In this document: positions 1-5,204 of the stretch, in pieces | How the letters are laid out: each line of letters opens with the position of its first letter | Position numbering within the stretch: position 1 is the first letter of the stretch | Source: a bacterium | Lineage (GTDB): Bacteria > Patescibacteriota > Patescibacteriia > Patescibacteriales > GWC2-42-12 | Length of the DNA: 5,985 nucleotides | NCBI GenBank assembly: GCA_030655095.1 | Contig: JAURWF010000041.1 | Location: 1-5,985, forward strand | Reading direction: 5' to 3' | The notes under the pieces: model-generated | What the model was told of the DNA's origin: nothing | Seen by the model: only the letters and a program-made list of their open reading frames with translations | The model's database searches: none | Program-made: the position numbers and the translations under genes

Positions 1-249
1 GGCCCGCGTATCGGCATGCACGAAGACCCGCCGGTAGGCAGCGCGATGCCCGCCTTTGCCTCGTATCTGTGTTCGTTTGAGTTTTTGCAAAAAGGCACCT
101 ACACCTTTGCCGTAGACCGAGGCGATGAAAATTATCGCCGCAGCGTGCTCAACCTGGAAATGGATCATAAAGGTGAAGACACCCTGACCATCCGGGTCGG
201 CGGTGCGGCGGTGATGGTGGCGGAAGGGGTGATGACTATTCCTGATTGA
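1..249 (+). CDS. PhzF-family isomerase/epimerase, C-terminal fragment (5' end outside window)
   Basis: The reading frame is open from base 1 and ends at TGA 247-249, giving about 82 C-terminal residues; the ATG at 16 is internal. The segment PRIGMHEDPPVGSA matches the PhzF signature usually seen as G-x-x-EDPVTGSAH, which helps form the active site of this two-lobed fold. The rest (an acidic-rich segment, then LTIRVGGAAVMVAEGVMTI) fits the family's closing strands, where a GxAVxVxEG pattern is common. Characterised relatives include PhzF of phenazine synthesis and diaminopimelate-epimerase-like proteins, but most members have no known substrate, so the reaction here is unknown. DPPVG in place of DPVTG is a small departure. 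The gene reads toward the cassette array and appears to be its left chromosomal flank. Family membership is fairly secure; function is not. Confidence 0.72.
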   Translation, partial: GPRIGMHEDPPVGSAMPAFASYLCSFEFLQKGTYTFAVDRGDENYRRSVLNLEMDHKGEDTLTIRVGGAAVMVAEGVMTIPD

Positions 250-261
250 TAACTCGATTAA

Positions 262-377
262 GCGTGAATAGACGTTTTGAAGGTGTATTTTGAGGTTGCT
301 TAAAAAGCTTGCTATCAATAATTGAATACCTATAGTATCTTGCCTAACGGATTTCAAAGGTGTCTACTTAACGTTAG
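262..377 (+). repeat. Direct repeat copy 1 (promoter-bearing, ends in integron-like core)
   Basis: This stretch matches 3531-3696. Bases 311-356 are identical to 3583-3628 (46 of 46), and 357-377 match 3676-3696 with one difference. Bases 271-310 align without gaps at lower identity. Copy 1 lacks 47 bases that copy 2 has (3629-3675). The match stops at GTTAG (373-377); beyond it the copies diverge completely, as expected if the right end is an integron recombination core. It starts just after the PhzF stop and ends before the azoreductase leader. It could be an attC, an attI-like site or a MITE-like element. Confidence 0.85.
309..336 (+). promoter_or_regulatory. Putative sigma70 promoter in repeat copy 1, reading into azoreductase
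   Basis: TTGCTA (309-314) and TATAGT (331-336) are separated by 16 bases; they match the -35 and -10 consensus at 4 and 5 of 6 positions. Transcription would start near 343 and read through the core site into the azoreductase, leaving a leader of about 80 bases. This may act as a cassette promoter (Pc-like), but that is inference. Confidence 0.5.
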
Positions 378-379
378 GC
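342..379 (+). other. Short attC-like or att core: inverted pair GCCTAACG / CGTTAGGC
   Basis: GCCTAACG (342-349) and CGTTAGGC (372-379) are perfect inverted complements. They have the form of integron R'' (RYYYAAC) and R' (GTTRRRY) boxes. Only 22 bases lie between them, shorter than usual attC sites; the same boxes in copy 2 are farther apart because of the 47 extra bases there. The first cassette would begin at TTAGGC, just after G373. Confidence 0.5.
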
Positions 380-395
380 CTCGCTATCAGCGAGG
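379..395 (+). repeat. Perfect hairpin in azoreductase leader
   Basis: CCTCGCT (379-385) and AGCGAGG (389-395) form a 7-bp stem with an ATC loop, directly after the core site and 29 bases before the azoreductase start. No T-run follows, so it is not a standard terminator. It may protect or modulate the leader RNA. Confidence 0.5.
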
Positions 396-424
396 ACGCG
401 CGTTTATCAACTGAAGGACTATTC

Positions 425-1081
425 ATGACTACGCTCTTACATATTGATGCCAGTGCCAGAACCTCGCGATCTCTCAGTCGAGGCTTGTCCGGGCACTTTG
501 TTTCAGACTGGATGGCTCGTCGTGCCTCCGATCACGTGATCGTTCGCGATGTCGGCCGCTATCCTCCGCCGATCACAACAGAACTTTGGATCGAGTCTGT
601 GTTTACCCCGGAAGGCGAGCGTACCGATGAGCAACGCCATGCGGTTAGTGCTTCCGACGAGTTGATATCCGAGCTCGACCGAGCCGAGATTATCGTCATG
701 GGTAGCCCGATGTATAACTATGGTATGCCAGCAGCGCTAAAATCCTGGTTCGACAACGTTATCCGTATTGGTAAGACTTTCACCTTCGATCTGGCGCGTG
801 GCAACTATCCGTTAGAACCGATCATGACGGGAAAAACTCTCGTATTATTATCGTCACGAGGAGAATTTGGCTTTGAACCGGGCGGCGTACGCGAAGGTAT
901 GAATCACCTTGAAACCCATATTCGTACCTGCGCCCCCTACCTTGGGGTTGAACAAATGCACCTGATTAACAGTGACTACCAAGAGTTCGGCGACGAACGG
1001 CATGAACGGTCAATCAATATGGCTTATGAGGCAGTGCCACGGTTGGTCGAACTTCTGCAGAGCAACTTACGCGATGCATAA
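425..1081 (+). CDS. azoR: FMN-dependent NADH-azoreductase (AzoR/AcpD family)
   Basis: A 218-residue flavodoxin-like oxidoreductase; E. coli AzoR has about 200. The family uses FMN and NAD(P)H for two-electron reduction of azo compounds and quinones in the cytoplasm. The N-terminal LLHIDASAR resembles the FMN-phosphate loop (usual form SxRxxxS). SPMYNYGMPAALKSWFDNVIR (residues 94-114) is the family's core flavin-site motif, followed by GKTFTF. LLSSRGEF (about 141-148) corresponds to the second flavin loop, usually containing SRGG. The start at 425 is set by GAAGGA (413-418), six bases upstream. The stop TAA (1079-1081) lies inside the attC R'' box GCATAAC, a compact cassette layout. A promoter-like sequence sits in the repeat upstream. 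The natural substrate cannot be read from sequence; a role in quinone or nitro-compound detoxification is inference. Confidence 0.93.
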   Translation: MTTLLHIDASARTSRSLSRGLSGHFVSDWMARRASDHVIVRDVGRYPPPITTELWIESVFTPEGERTDEQRHAVSASDELISELDRAEIIVMGSPMYNYGMPAALKSWFDNVIRIGKTFTFDLARGNYPLEPIMTGKTLVLLSSRGEFGFEPGGVREGMNHLETHIRTCAPYLGVEQMHLINSDYQEFGDERHERSINMAYEAVPRLVELLQSNLRDA

Positions 1082-1198
1082 CATGGCGCTCAAAGGGACG
1101 CACCTTTTCGTGGCGGTTTTGAAAGTTCATTCTTTTTTCAGCTTCGGTGGCTTCGCTAATCTTCCGTGAAAGGCGCGCCCCTTAGCTCTACGTTAGCG
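1076..1198 (+). other. attC recombination site after azoreductase
   Basis: R'' is GCATAAC (1076-1082), overlapping the azoreductase stop; R' is GTTAGCG (1192-1198). The inner arms pair imperfectly: GCTCAAAGGGACGC on the left with GCGCGCCCCTTAGCTC on the right, leaving an unpaired base as in known attC sites. The length, about 123 bases, is in the attC range. The left arm, right arm and loop segments (GGCGGTTTTG, TTCGGTGGCTTCGCTAA) recur in the site at 4249-4371. The next cassette begins at TTAGCG, just after G1192. Confidence 0.82.
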
Positions 1199-1216
1199 CC
1201 TAGAAGAGGTATCAAA

Positions 1217-1570
1217 ATGAACGTTCGCGAATTGCTGGCATGGCAGTGGAGTGGATACGCCAAATACCATCGCTCAAGTGTGAATCTACTCCTTCACATC
1301 GTTGTCGTGCCGTTGTTCTGGGCAGGGAATATCTGCCTCCTCAAGGCGCTAGTTGATTGGTCGTGGCTTTTGGCCTTAGGTTCTGCCTTCGTCATGGTGA
1401 TTTCCGTCGCACTCCAAGGCCGCAGTCATCGCCAAGAGGAAAACCCGCCAGAACCATTCACCGGAGCGGCAAACGCGGTCTCGCGAATATTGCTAGAACA
1501 GTGGATAACCTTCCCAAGGTTTGTTTTCTCTGGGGGTTGGCTTCGAGCGCTTGTTCAACCGAATGCGTAG
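1217..1570 (+). CDS. Small membrane protein, DUF962/Mpo1-like
   Basis: A 117-residue protein. The start is set by AGAAGAGG (1202-1209), seven bases before ATG 1217; a longer frame from 1166 would begin inside the attC and is unlikely. Residues 14-38 (YAKYHRSSVNLLLHIVVVPLFWAGN) show the Y-x-x-x-H...N-x-x-x-H...VP pattern of DUF962/Mpo1-like proteins. Hydrophobic stretches lie at about 23-46 and 49-67, then come a conserved-looking GRSHRQEENPPEPF loop and an amphipathic C-terminus (LLEQWITFPRFVFSGGW). Yeast Mpo1 is a dioxygenase in fatty-acid alpha-oxidation, but bacterial relatives are mostly uncharacterised and I would not transfer that function. Similar proteins are sometimes labelled terminase in databases, which nothing here supports. 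It is 40 bases upstream of the beta-lactamase and probably co-transcribed with it. Confidence 0.68.
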   Translation: MNVRELLAWQWSGYAKYHRSSVNLLLHIVVVPLFWAGNICLLKALVDWSWLLALGSAFVMVISVALQGRSHRQEENPPEPFTGAANAVSRILLEQWITFPRFVFSGGWLRALVQPNA

Positions 1571-1610
1571 CGCGTGGGTTGGTAAATCCAGCTATCATCC
1601 AAAGAGAAAT

Positions 1611-2393
1611 ATGAAACATCTATTCGCTGCCGTAATTCTGTTGCTTGCCAACCAAGTCCATGCCCTCGATTGGCAGGATAGTCCGGAAGTCGCAAAGCTG
1701 TTTGATATCGCTGGCTTGCAAGGCACATTTGTCCTCTACGACACCGCCACAGACCGCCTCATCGGGCATGACCGTTCCCGGGCCGAAACACGCTTTATTC
1801 CGGCATCGACCTTCAAGATTCCCAATAGCCTGATCGGCCTGTCGGTCGGTGCGGTCAAAACTGTTGACGAAGTATTGCCTTATGGCGGCAAGCCGCAACC
1901 GATCAAGGCGTGGGAGCAGGATATGGGACTGCGCGAAGCCATCAAGGTCTCCAACGTGCCGGTATATCAGGAACTTGCCAGGTGCATCGGCCTTGAGCGC
2001 ATGCGCGATAACGTCGCCGGGATGGGTTTCGGTAACGGGGAGATAGGTACCGTAGTTGATAACTTTTGGCTGGTCGGTCCGTTGCAGATCAGTGCGGTGG
2101 AACAAGCAGAGTTTCTCGCTCGCTTGGCCCGGAATGAGTTGCCATTTCCCAAAGACGCTCAGACCAAAGTACGCGAGATCATCCAACTGGAGCAGGGGAA
2201 TGGATGGACTCTGTATGGCAAGACCGGTTGGGTGAATGTCCCAAACCCGGGCATTGGTTGGTGGGTTGGATGGGTGATAAAAGAAAGCCGTGTATACAGT
2301 TTTGCTTTGAATATCGACATAATGCAGGCATCTGATGCGGCCAAGCGTATCGAACTTGGCAAGGCCAGTCTCAAATCATTAGGGGTGCTTTGA
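1611..2393 (+). CDS. blaOXA: Class D beta-lactamase, OXA-50-like
   Basis: A 260-residue periplasmic serine beta-lactamase that hydrolyses beta-lactams through an acyl-enzyme. The start at ATG 1611 gives a clean signal peptide (MKHLFAAVILLLANQVHA, then LDW), with a weak AGAGA ribosome site; the open frame extends to 1521, but that part overlaps the upstream gene and would precede the signal peptide. Class D motifs are all present: STFK (66-69, catalytic Ser66 and the Lys69 normally carbamylated), SNV (114-116), FGN (140-142, usually YGN), omega-loop Trp153, KTG (204-206) and GWWVGWV (216-222). Segments such as VLPYGGKPQ, NVPVYQELAR, DNFWLVGPL and GKASLKSLG closely resemble P. aeruginosa OXA-50 as I remember it. 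It shares a cassette with the DUF962-like gene. Spectrum and expression cannot be inferred. Confidence 0.95.
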   Translation: MKHLFAAVILLLANQVHALDWQDSPEVAKLFDIAGLQGTFVLYDTATDRLIGHDRSRAETRFIPASTFKIPNSLIGLSVGAVKTVDEVLPYGGKPQPIKAWEQDMGLREAIKVSNVPVYQELARCIGLERMRDNVAGMGFGNGEIGTVVDNFWLVGPLQISAVEQAEFLARLARNELPFPKDAQTKVREIIQLEQGNGWTLYGKTGWVNVPNPGIGWWVGWVIKESRVYSFALNIDIMQASDAAKRIELGKASLKSLGVL

Positions 2394-2450
2394 TAAAGGA
2401 AAAAAGGGGCAAGAATAACTTTATATGCCTACCCCATCATTCAACCCGAA

Positions 2451-2475
2451 CTGGCGCAATAAAGCGCCAGACTTT
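2451..2475 (+). terminator. Probable rho-independent terminator after blaOXA
   Basis: CTGGCGC (2451-2457) and GCGCCAG (2464-2470) form a perfect 7-bp GC-rich stem with an AATAAA loop. ACTTTTAATT follows, a short interrupted T-run. It lies 58 bases after the beta-lactamase stop and would separate that transcript from the DUF1772 gene. The imperfect T-tail suggests partial termination. Confidence 0.6.
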
Positions 2476-2517
2476 TAATTCAATTTCGCCAAGCTGTTAC
2501 ATATAAGGAGTCACCCC

Positions 2518-3003
2518 ATGCCGCTAAGACTACTGCGATTCGCCACGATTTTGTTGATTGCGTTATTGTCGGGCCTCGCTTTCGCCCACGTTCTTGAGCA
2601 GTCAGCAAAGATGCAATACGACGCTGCCCTGTACATCACGCTTCAGAAGTCCCTGTATGTTCAGTGGGGCCCGCCGCATATTGGTGGAATACTTGAGCCA
2701 TTGACGATCGCTGCAACCGGTCTACTCGCATTCTTCACGCGCAAGAGTAAGCGCGATTTGTGGTTATCCTTCGGTGCTCTGTTCGCGTTGTTGCTGGCGT
2801 TTCCGGTGGTCTTCTTCTGGCTGGTTGCTCCGGCGAACGCCTTCTTTCTCGCTGCCGCGCTGCCCACCGTTCCGCTCAATTGGACAGACCAGCGTTCAAA
2901 TTGGGAATTGGGTCATGCAATTCGATTCGGGTTTCAGTTTGCGGCACTTGCATTGGTGGTTCTATCGCTGGCACTCGACACGAAGGCGAGGGCAGCCGTT
3001 TAG
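2518..3003 (+). CDS. DUF1772-type four-helix membrane protein (anthrone oxygenase-like family)
   Basis: A 161-residue inner-membrane protein, initiated at ATG 2518 behind a strong AAGGAG (2505-2510). Hydrophobic helices lie at about 8-26, 57-74, 82-104 and 134-153. The signature is P-x-N-W-x-x-x-R-x-x-W-E-x-G-H-A-x-R (PLNWTDQRSNWELGHAIR, residues 119-136), characteristic of DUF1772; the first part (FAHVLEQSAKMQYDAALYITLQKSLY) also fits that family. Some relatives are called anthrone oxygenases, but most bacterial members have no known role and no reaction should be assumed. The terminator-like hairpin upstream and the gene's own ribosome site suggest separate expression from blaOXA. Its stop TAG lies in GTTTAGT (2998-3004), which looks like a mutated attC R'' box, so this may be the last gene of a three-gene cassette beginning at 1193. 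Confidence 0.78.
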   Translation: MPLRLLRFATILLIALLSGLAFAHVLEQSAKMQYDAALYITLQKSLYVQWGPPHIGGILEPLTIAATGLLAFFTRKSKRDLWLSFGALFALLLAFPVVFFWLVAPANAFFLAAALPTVPLNWTDQRSNWELGHAIRFGFQFAALALVVLSLALDTKARAAV

Positions 3004-3130
3004 TTAGGCTTTCGGGGGCGAATGTGTTGGTTTTGGTTTGCCTTCGTACGCCTCGGTGGGTCGGCTAAGTTTTTCGGTTGTCGGGTCTTTTTGGCAGCCG
3101 GGCAGGGGGCGCATCGCGCCCCTTTTTCGG
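2998..3130 (+). other. Degenerate attC-like sequence
   Basis: GTTTAGT (2998-3004) resembles an R'' box with AAC changed to AGT and overlaps the DUF1772 stop, as R'' overlaps the stop at 1076 and 5199. TTTCGGGGGCG (3010-3020) can pair with CGCGCCCCTTTTT (3115-3127). The loop shares TTGGTTTTGG and CTCGGTGGGTCGGCTAA with the good attC loops. No GTTRRRY box is visible at the right end, so the site is probably decayed. This assignment rests on resemblance by eye. Confidence 0.4.
3106..3127 (+). terminator. Rho-independent terminator after DUF1772 gene
   Basis: GGGGCGC (3106-3112) and GCGCCCC (3116-3122) form a 7-bp GC stem with an ATC loop, followed by five T (3123-3127). It would end transcripts from the DUF1772 gene. 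It coincides with the right arm of the decayed attC-like stretch, so the hairpin may derive from that site. Confidence 0.65.
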
Positions 3131-3199
3131 TGTCCAACAGTGCCAAAATTCTGATGCTCGAAACGAATTGTTTATTGTAATAGCTTGGAATTCGTAAAT

Positions 3200-3216
3200 G
3201 GTGCGCGGTGCGCACC
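3200..3216. repeat. GC palindrome GGTGCGCACC with adjoining half-copy
   Basis: GGTGCGC (3200-3206) is followed at once by the perfect palindrome GGTGCGCACC (3207-3216) and then CTACGC. Short GTAGGGTGCGCAC-type motifs occur dispersed in many proteobacterial intergenic regions; whether this one is repeated in the genome cannot be told here. Confidence 0.4.
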
Positions 3217-3309
3217 CTACGCAAATCAATGGGGGTAGATTAATTTGGTTTTTGATTTAAAACGTTTGCCAGCTAAATCGATTGAAACTGACCTCTTTGA
3301 TGGTGATCT

Positions 3310-3345
3310 AATCCTCGCTTGGACTTTTCCAAGCGGGGATTTTTT
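3310..3345 (+). terminator. Strong orphan rho-independent terminator
   Basis: AATCCTCGCTTGGA (3310-3323) pairs with TCCAAGCGGGGATT (3328-3341) across 14 positions with a single T-G wobble and a CTTT loop. A run of six T (3340-3345) follows. This is the best terminator in the window, yet no gene is recognisable in the 300 bases upstream. It may mark the end of a lost gene or of a small RNA. Confidence 0.82.
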
Positions 3346-3440
3346 ATGCCCGATTGTATTGGATATTGTGCCTCGCCTAAAGCGCCTACTTTGGCTGATT
3401 GCCGGTTTGCTCGGCAACTGCTCCTGCGTTGCTCTACCTC

Positions 3441-3525
3441 CTGCATAAGCCACATGGATGTGGTGAATGCAGATTTTGCATGGAGCAAAATATCTGCGCA
3501 TGCACAGTCGTGGCGCGAAAGCGCC
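3441..3525. repeat. Cluster of imperfect palindromes (REP/MITE-like)
   Basis: Three hairpins follow one another. CTGCAT/ATGCAG (3441-3446, 3467-3472) encloses CCACAT/ATGTGG (3450-3455, 3458-3463). GCAGATTTTGC (3469-3479) pairs with GCAAAATATCTGC (3485-3497) with a two-base bulge, sharing bases with the first hairpin so the two compete. GGCGC-GAAA-GCGCC (3512-3525) is a short stem with a GNRA loop. No coding frame explains this. The pattern suggests a REP- or MITE-like intergenic element. Confidence 0.55.
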
Positions 3526-3580
3526 CTACAGCGCTGGAGTAAACAGTTTTGGACGTGTATTTTTAGTTCGCATAAAAAGG

Positions 3581-3608
3581 TAGCTATCAATAATTGAATA
3601 CCTATAGT
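3581..3608 (+). promoter_or_regulatory. Weak promoter-like sequence in repeat copy 2
   Basis: TAGCTA (3581-3586) and TATAGT (3603-3608) are 16 bases apart, at the positions of the copy-1 promoter. The -35 has lost the second T of TTG, so it should be weaker than copy 1. It reads toward the gene at 3712. Confidence 0.35.
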
Positions 3609-3664
3609 ATCTTGCCTAACGGATTTCAGGAGTTGCAATCTACACCTGCGATTGAAAAATTAAT

Positions 3665-3684
3665 AGACACCTGAAAAGGTGTCT
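3665..3684 (+). repeat. Perfect 8-bp hairpin with GAAA loop
   Basis: AGACACCT (3665-3672), loop GAAA, AGGTGTCT (3677-3684). Copy 1 of the repeat keeps only the right arm, because the 47-base difference removes the left one. No T-run follows. It competes with the TTTCAGG/CCTGAAA pairing of the attC-like fold. Confidence 0.65.
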
Positions 3685-3711
3685 GCTTAACGTTAGCAGT
3701 CAAAGGAAAAT

Positions 3712-4182
3712 ATGTCTGAACCAATATCAGCTTTGCAAATTGTTTTAACATCTTCTGTTGTTGCTGGAGTAGTTTCAGCTTTCGTATCAATCTGGACAAC
3801 CCAGAGAAAAATTAGTATCGAAAATATAACTCAAGAAAGAACAAAATGGAGAGAGAAAGTCAGAGCTAAATCATTAGAGGTTCATAATGCCTTTATTGAG
3901 CGTGATGAAAAAAAATTACAGCAATTAAGGCTAGAATTTTCTCTAGTTCTTAATCCAGAAGATGGGGAAGATAAAGGAATAATAGAAAGCATACGCTTAC
4001 CAGAACAAGGTAAAGAAGCAGAACTTTCTTTAGAGTTTTCAAAAAGAGTTTCTTTATTACTCAAACATGACTGGGAAAGAGTCAAGTTAGAAGCTGGTGC
4101 TATATTTTGCCGCATCAAATGCATAAGTAAAATATGTGAGTACTTGTTTGAAAAAGCAAAACGGACAAATTACTCTAATTAA
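3712..4182 (+). CDS. Uncharacterised single-helix membrane protein, AT-rich cassette gene
   Basis: A 156-residue protein starting at ATG 3712 behind AAAGGA (3702-3707). Residues 9-27 form one hydrophobic helix (IVLTSSVVAGVVSAFVSIW). A charged, probably helical cytoplasmic part follows: KISIENITQERTKWREKVR (33-51), a Glu/Lys-rich segment with coiled-coil character, LNPEDGEDKGII (80-91) and LLLKHDWERVKLEA (about 116-129). I recognise this general architecture from unnamed proteins in accessory regions but know no function. Codon use is strikingly AT-rich compared with every neighbour, pointing to recent acquisition from a low-GC source. It is alone in its cassette, between repeat copy 2 and the attC at 4249. 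A membrane-anchored defence or stress role is conceivable but unsupported. Confidence 0.8.
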   Translation: MSEPISALQIVLTSSVVAGVVSAFVSIWTTQRKISIENITQERTKWREKVRAKSLEVHNAFIERDEKKLQQLRLEFSLVLNPEDGEDKGIIESIRLPEQGKEAELSLEFSKRVSLLLKHDWERVKLEAGAIFCRIKCISKICEYLFEKAKRTNYSN

Positions 4183-4248
4183 TATTCAGAAAAAAAACAC
4201 TAACAAAAATATCATGCGGACAGTCAATTGCGCCACGGTTACGGTTTT

Positions 4249-4371
4249 TGCTAACAAGTCGGTCAAAGGGACGCGCCGCCCGTTGGCGGTTTTGGAGGTT
4301 TGGTTTTTATCAGAGTTCGGCGGCTTCGCTTTAGCTCAGTGAGCGGCACGCCCCTTACCGTAACGTTATGC
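4249..4371 (+). other. attC recombination site before the hydrolase
   Basis: R'' is TGCTAAC (4249-4255) and R' is GTTATGC (4365-4371). The arms CGGTCAAAGGGACGCG (left) and CGGCACGCCCCTTACCG (right) pair imperfectly. Left arm, loop (GGCGGTTTTGG, TTCGGCGGCTTCGCTTTAGC) and right arm all match the site at 1076-1198 closely, so both belong to one attC family. The hydrolase cassette begins at TTATGC, just after G4365. Confidence 0.82.
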
Positions 4372-5204
4372 ATAAGGTGGAGACGTCTTTGAAATTTAGT
4401 CAGTTCGGCTCCGACAATGGACGCATAGTGGTCTATTTTCATGGTGCGCCTGGAGCGCCGGAAGAATGTAGCCTCTTCGATCTGGAAGGAAAATATCACG
4501 GCCTGACGTTTATTTGTTTAGACCGATTTTCTGTCGATCCGTCTATTAATGGGGAAGCGTATTACAAACTTCTGGCTGCAGAAATTTCAAGAATAGCCTC
4601 CGGAAAACAAGTAGATGTCGTTGGATTTTCAATCGGTGCATTTATTGCGCTACAGACCTTCCGTTACATGACCAATGGGGTCGGAAGCCTGCATTTGGTT
4701 TCTGCGGCTGCACCACTGGAGACTGGCAATTATCTTGAAGCCATGGCGGGCAAGCAGGTTTTTAAGTTGGCAAAATCGGCGCCGGCCTTATTCGTTTTGT
4801 TGTCTTACTGGCAAGGATTGCTTGCTTGGCTTTCTCCCAATGCCTTATTTCGCTTGTTGTTTGCCAGCGCCGCTGGCGAGGATCAGGCGTTAGCCGCCGA
4901 CCGTGAATTTCAAGCTGGCATTTCCACCGTACTGAAGGCCTGCTTTATTGGCCACGTTCGAGGCTATGCAAGAGATATTAGGGATTATGTGGGGCCATGG
5001 GAAACGACGCTTGGCGAGGTCTCCGTCAATACGTATATCTGGCATGGCGCGGAGGACAACTGGTCTCCACCGCTGATGGCTGAGTACTTGAACTCAGCGA
5101 TTCCCGGCTGTACCTCGACCAAAATATTCAGCGGACTGCTGTCACACTATTCATGCCTGTACCGGGCGGTGCCTGAACTATGCAATCTATTAGGCAAGGC
5201 ATAA
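4368..5204 (+). CDS. Alpha/beta hydrolase
   Basis: Up to 278 residues. Numbered from ATG 4368, the fold's landmarks are in order: oxyanion-hole motif HGAPG (25-29), nucleophile elbow GFSIG (86-90, Ser88), probable catalytic Asp230 in WHGAEDNWSP, and His260 in LLSHYS. A hydrophobic, variable stretch at about 130-165 probably forms the lid. There is no signal peptide, so it is cytoplasmic; the substrate is unknown. The start is ambiguous. ATG 4368 lies inside the attC core and has no ribosome site, whereas TTG 4389 is in frame and preceded by AAGGTGGAG (4374-4382) six bases upstream; I think TTG is the likelier real start (271 residues) and give the longest frame here. The stop TAA (5202-5204) lies in the R''-like GCATAAC. 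It is the last gene of the array. Confidence 0.88.
   Translation: MHKVETSLKFSQFGSDNGRIVVYFHGAPGAPEECSLFDLEGKYHGLTFICLDRFSVDPSINGEAYYKLLAAEISRIASGKQVDVVGFSIGAFIALQTFRYMTNGVGSLHLVSAAAPLETGNYLEAMAGKQVFKLAKSAPALFVLLSYWQGLLAWLSPNALFRLLFASAAGEDQALAADREFQAGISTVLKACFIGHVRGYARDIRDYVGPWETTLGEVSVNTYIWHGAEDNWSPPLMAEYLNSAIPGCTSTKIFSGLLSHYSCLYRAVPELCNLLGKA

Larger units (their letters stand above)
3131..3530. other. Gene-less stretch before repeat copy 2
   Basis: I see no convincing gene on either strand. The open frames are short, lack good ribosome sites and show no recognisable family. The stretch holds a GC palindrome (3200-3216), an orphan terminator (3310-3345) and a cluster of imperfect palindromes (3441-3525). 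It may be a gene-less cassette, or debris from a decayed gene and a small mobile repeat. Confidence 0.6.
3531..3696 (+). repeat. Direct repeat copy 2 (full-length form)
   Basis: This is the longer partner of 262-377. It contains GCCTAACG (3614-3621), 47 extra bases (3629-3675) and CGTTAGC (3691-3697). Within it TTTCAGG (3624-3630) can pair with CCTGAAA (3670-3676), and CAATC with GATTG inside that, so folded it has nested arms between R''-like and R'-like boxes about 85 bases apart, within the attC size range. It ends 15 bases before the start codon of the next cassette gene. Confidence 0.85.

Noticed and set aside
1521..1610. N-terminal extension of the beta-lactamase
   Set aside because: It overlaps the end of the upstream gene and would precede a clean signal peptide that starts at 1611.
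1620..2186. 188-codon open frame on the minus strand inside blaOXA
   Set aside because: Antisense shadow of a well-supported gene. It shows no recognisable family.
2439..2502. ATTCAAC (2439-2445) and GTTACAT (2496-2502) as an attC between blaOXA and the DUF1772 gene
   Set aside because: GTTACAT does not fit GTTRRRY, and no paired arms resemble the good sites. The hairpin inside is better read as a terminator.
3245..3448. Plus-strand frame of 67 codons spanning the orphan terminator
   Set aside because: It reads through a 14-pair terminator stem and has no ribosome site or known motif.
3226..3638. Minus-strand frames of 91 and 121 codons in the gene-less stretch
   Set aside because: They run through the terminator, palindromes and repeat, and their composition is not protein-like.
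262..3696. Repeat pair as ends of an insertion sequence or composite transposon
   Set aside because: No transposase lies between or beside the copies, and they end at a GTTAG core rather than at terminal inverted repeats with target duplication.
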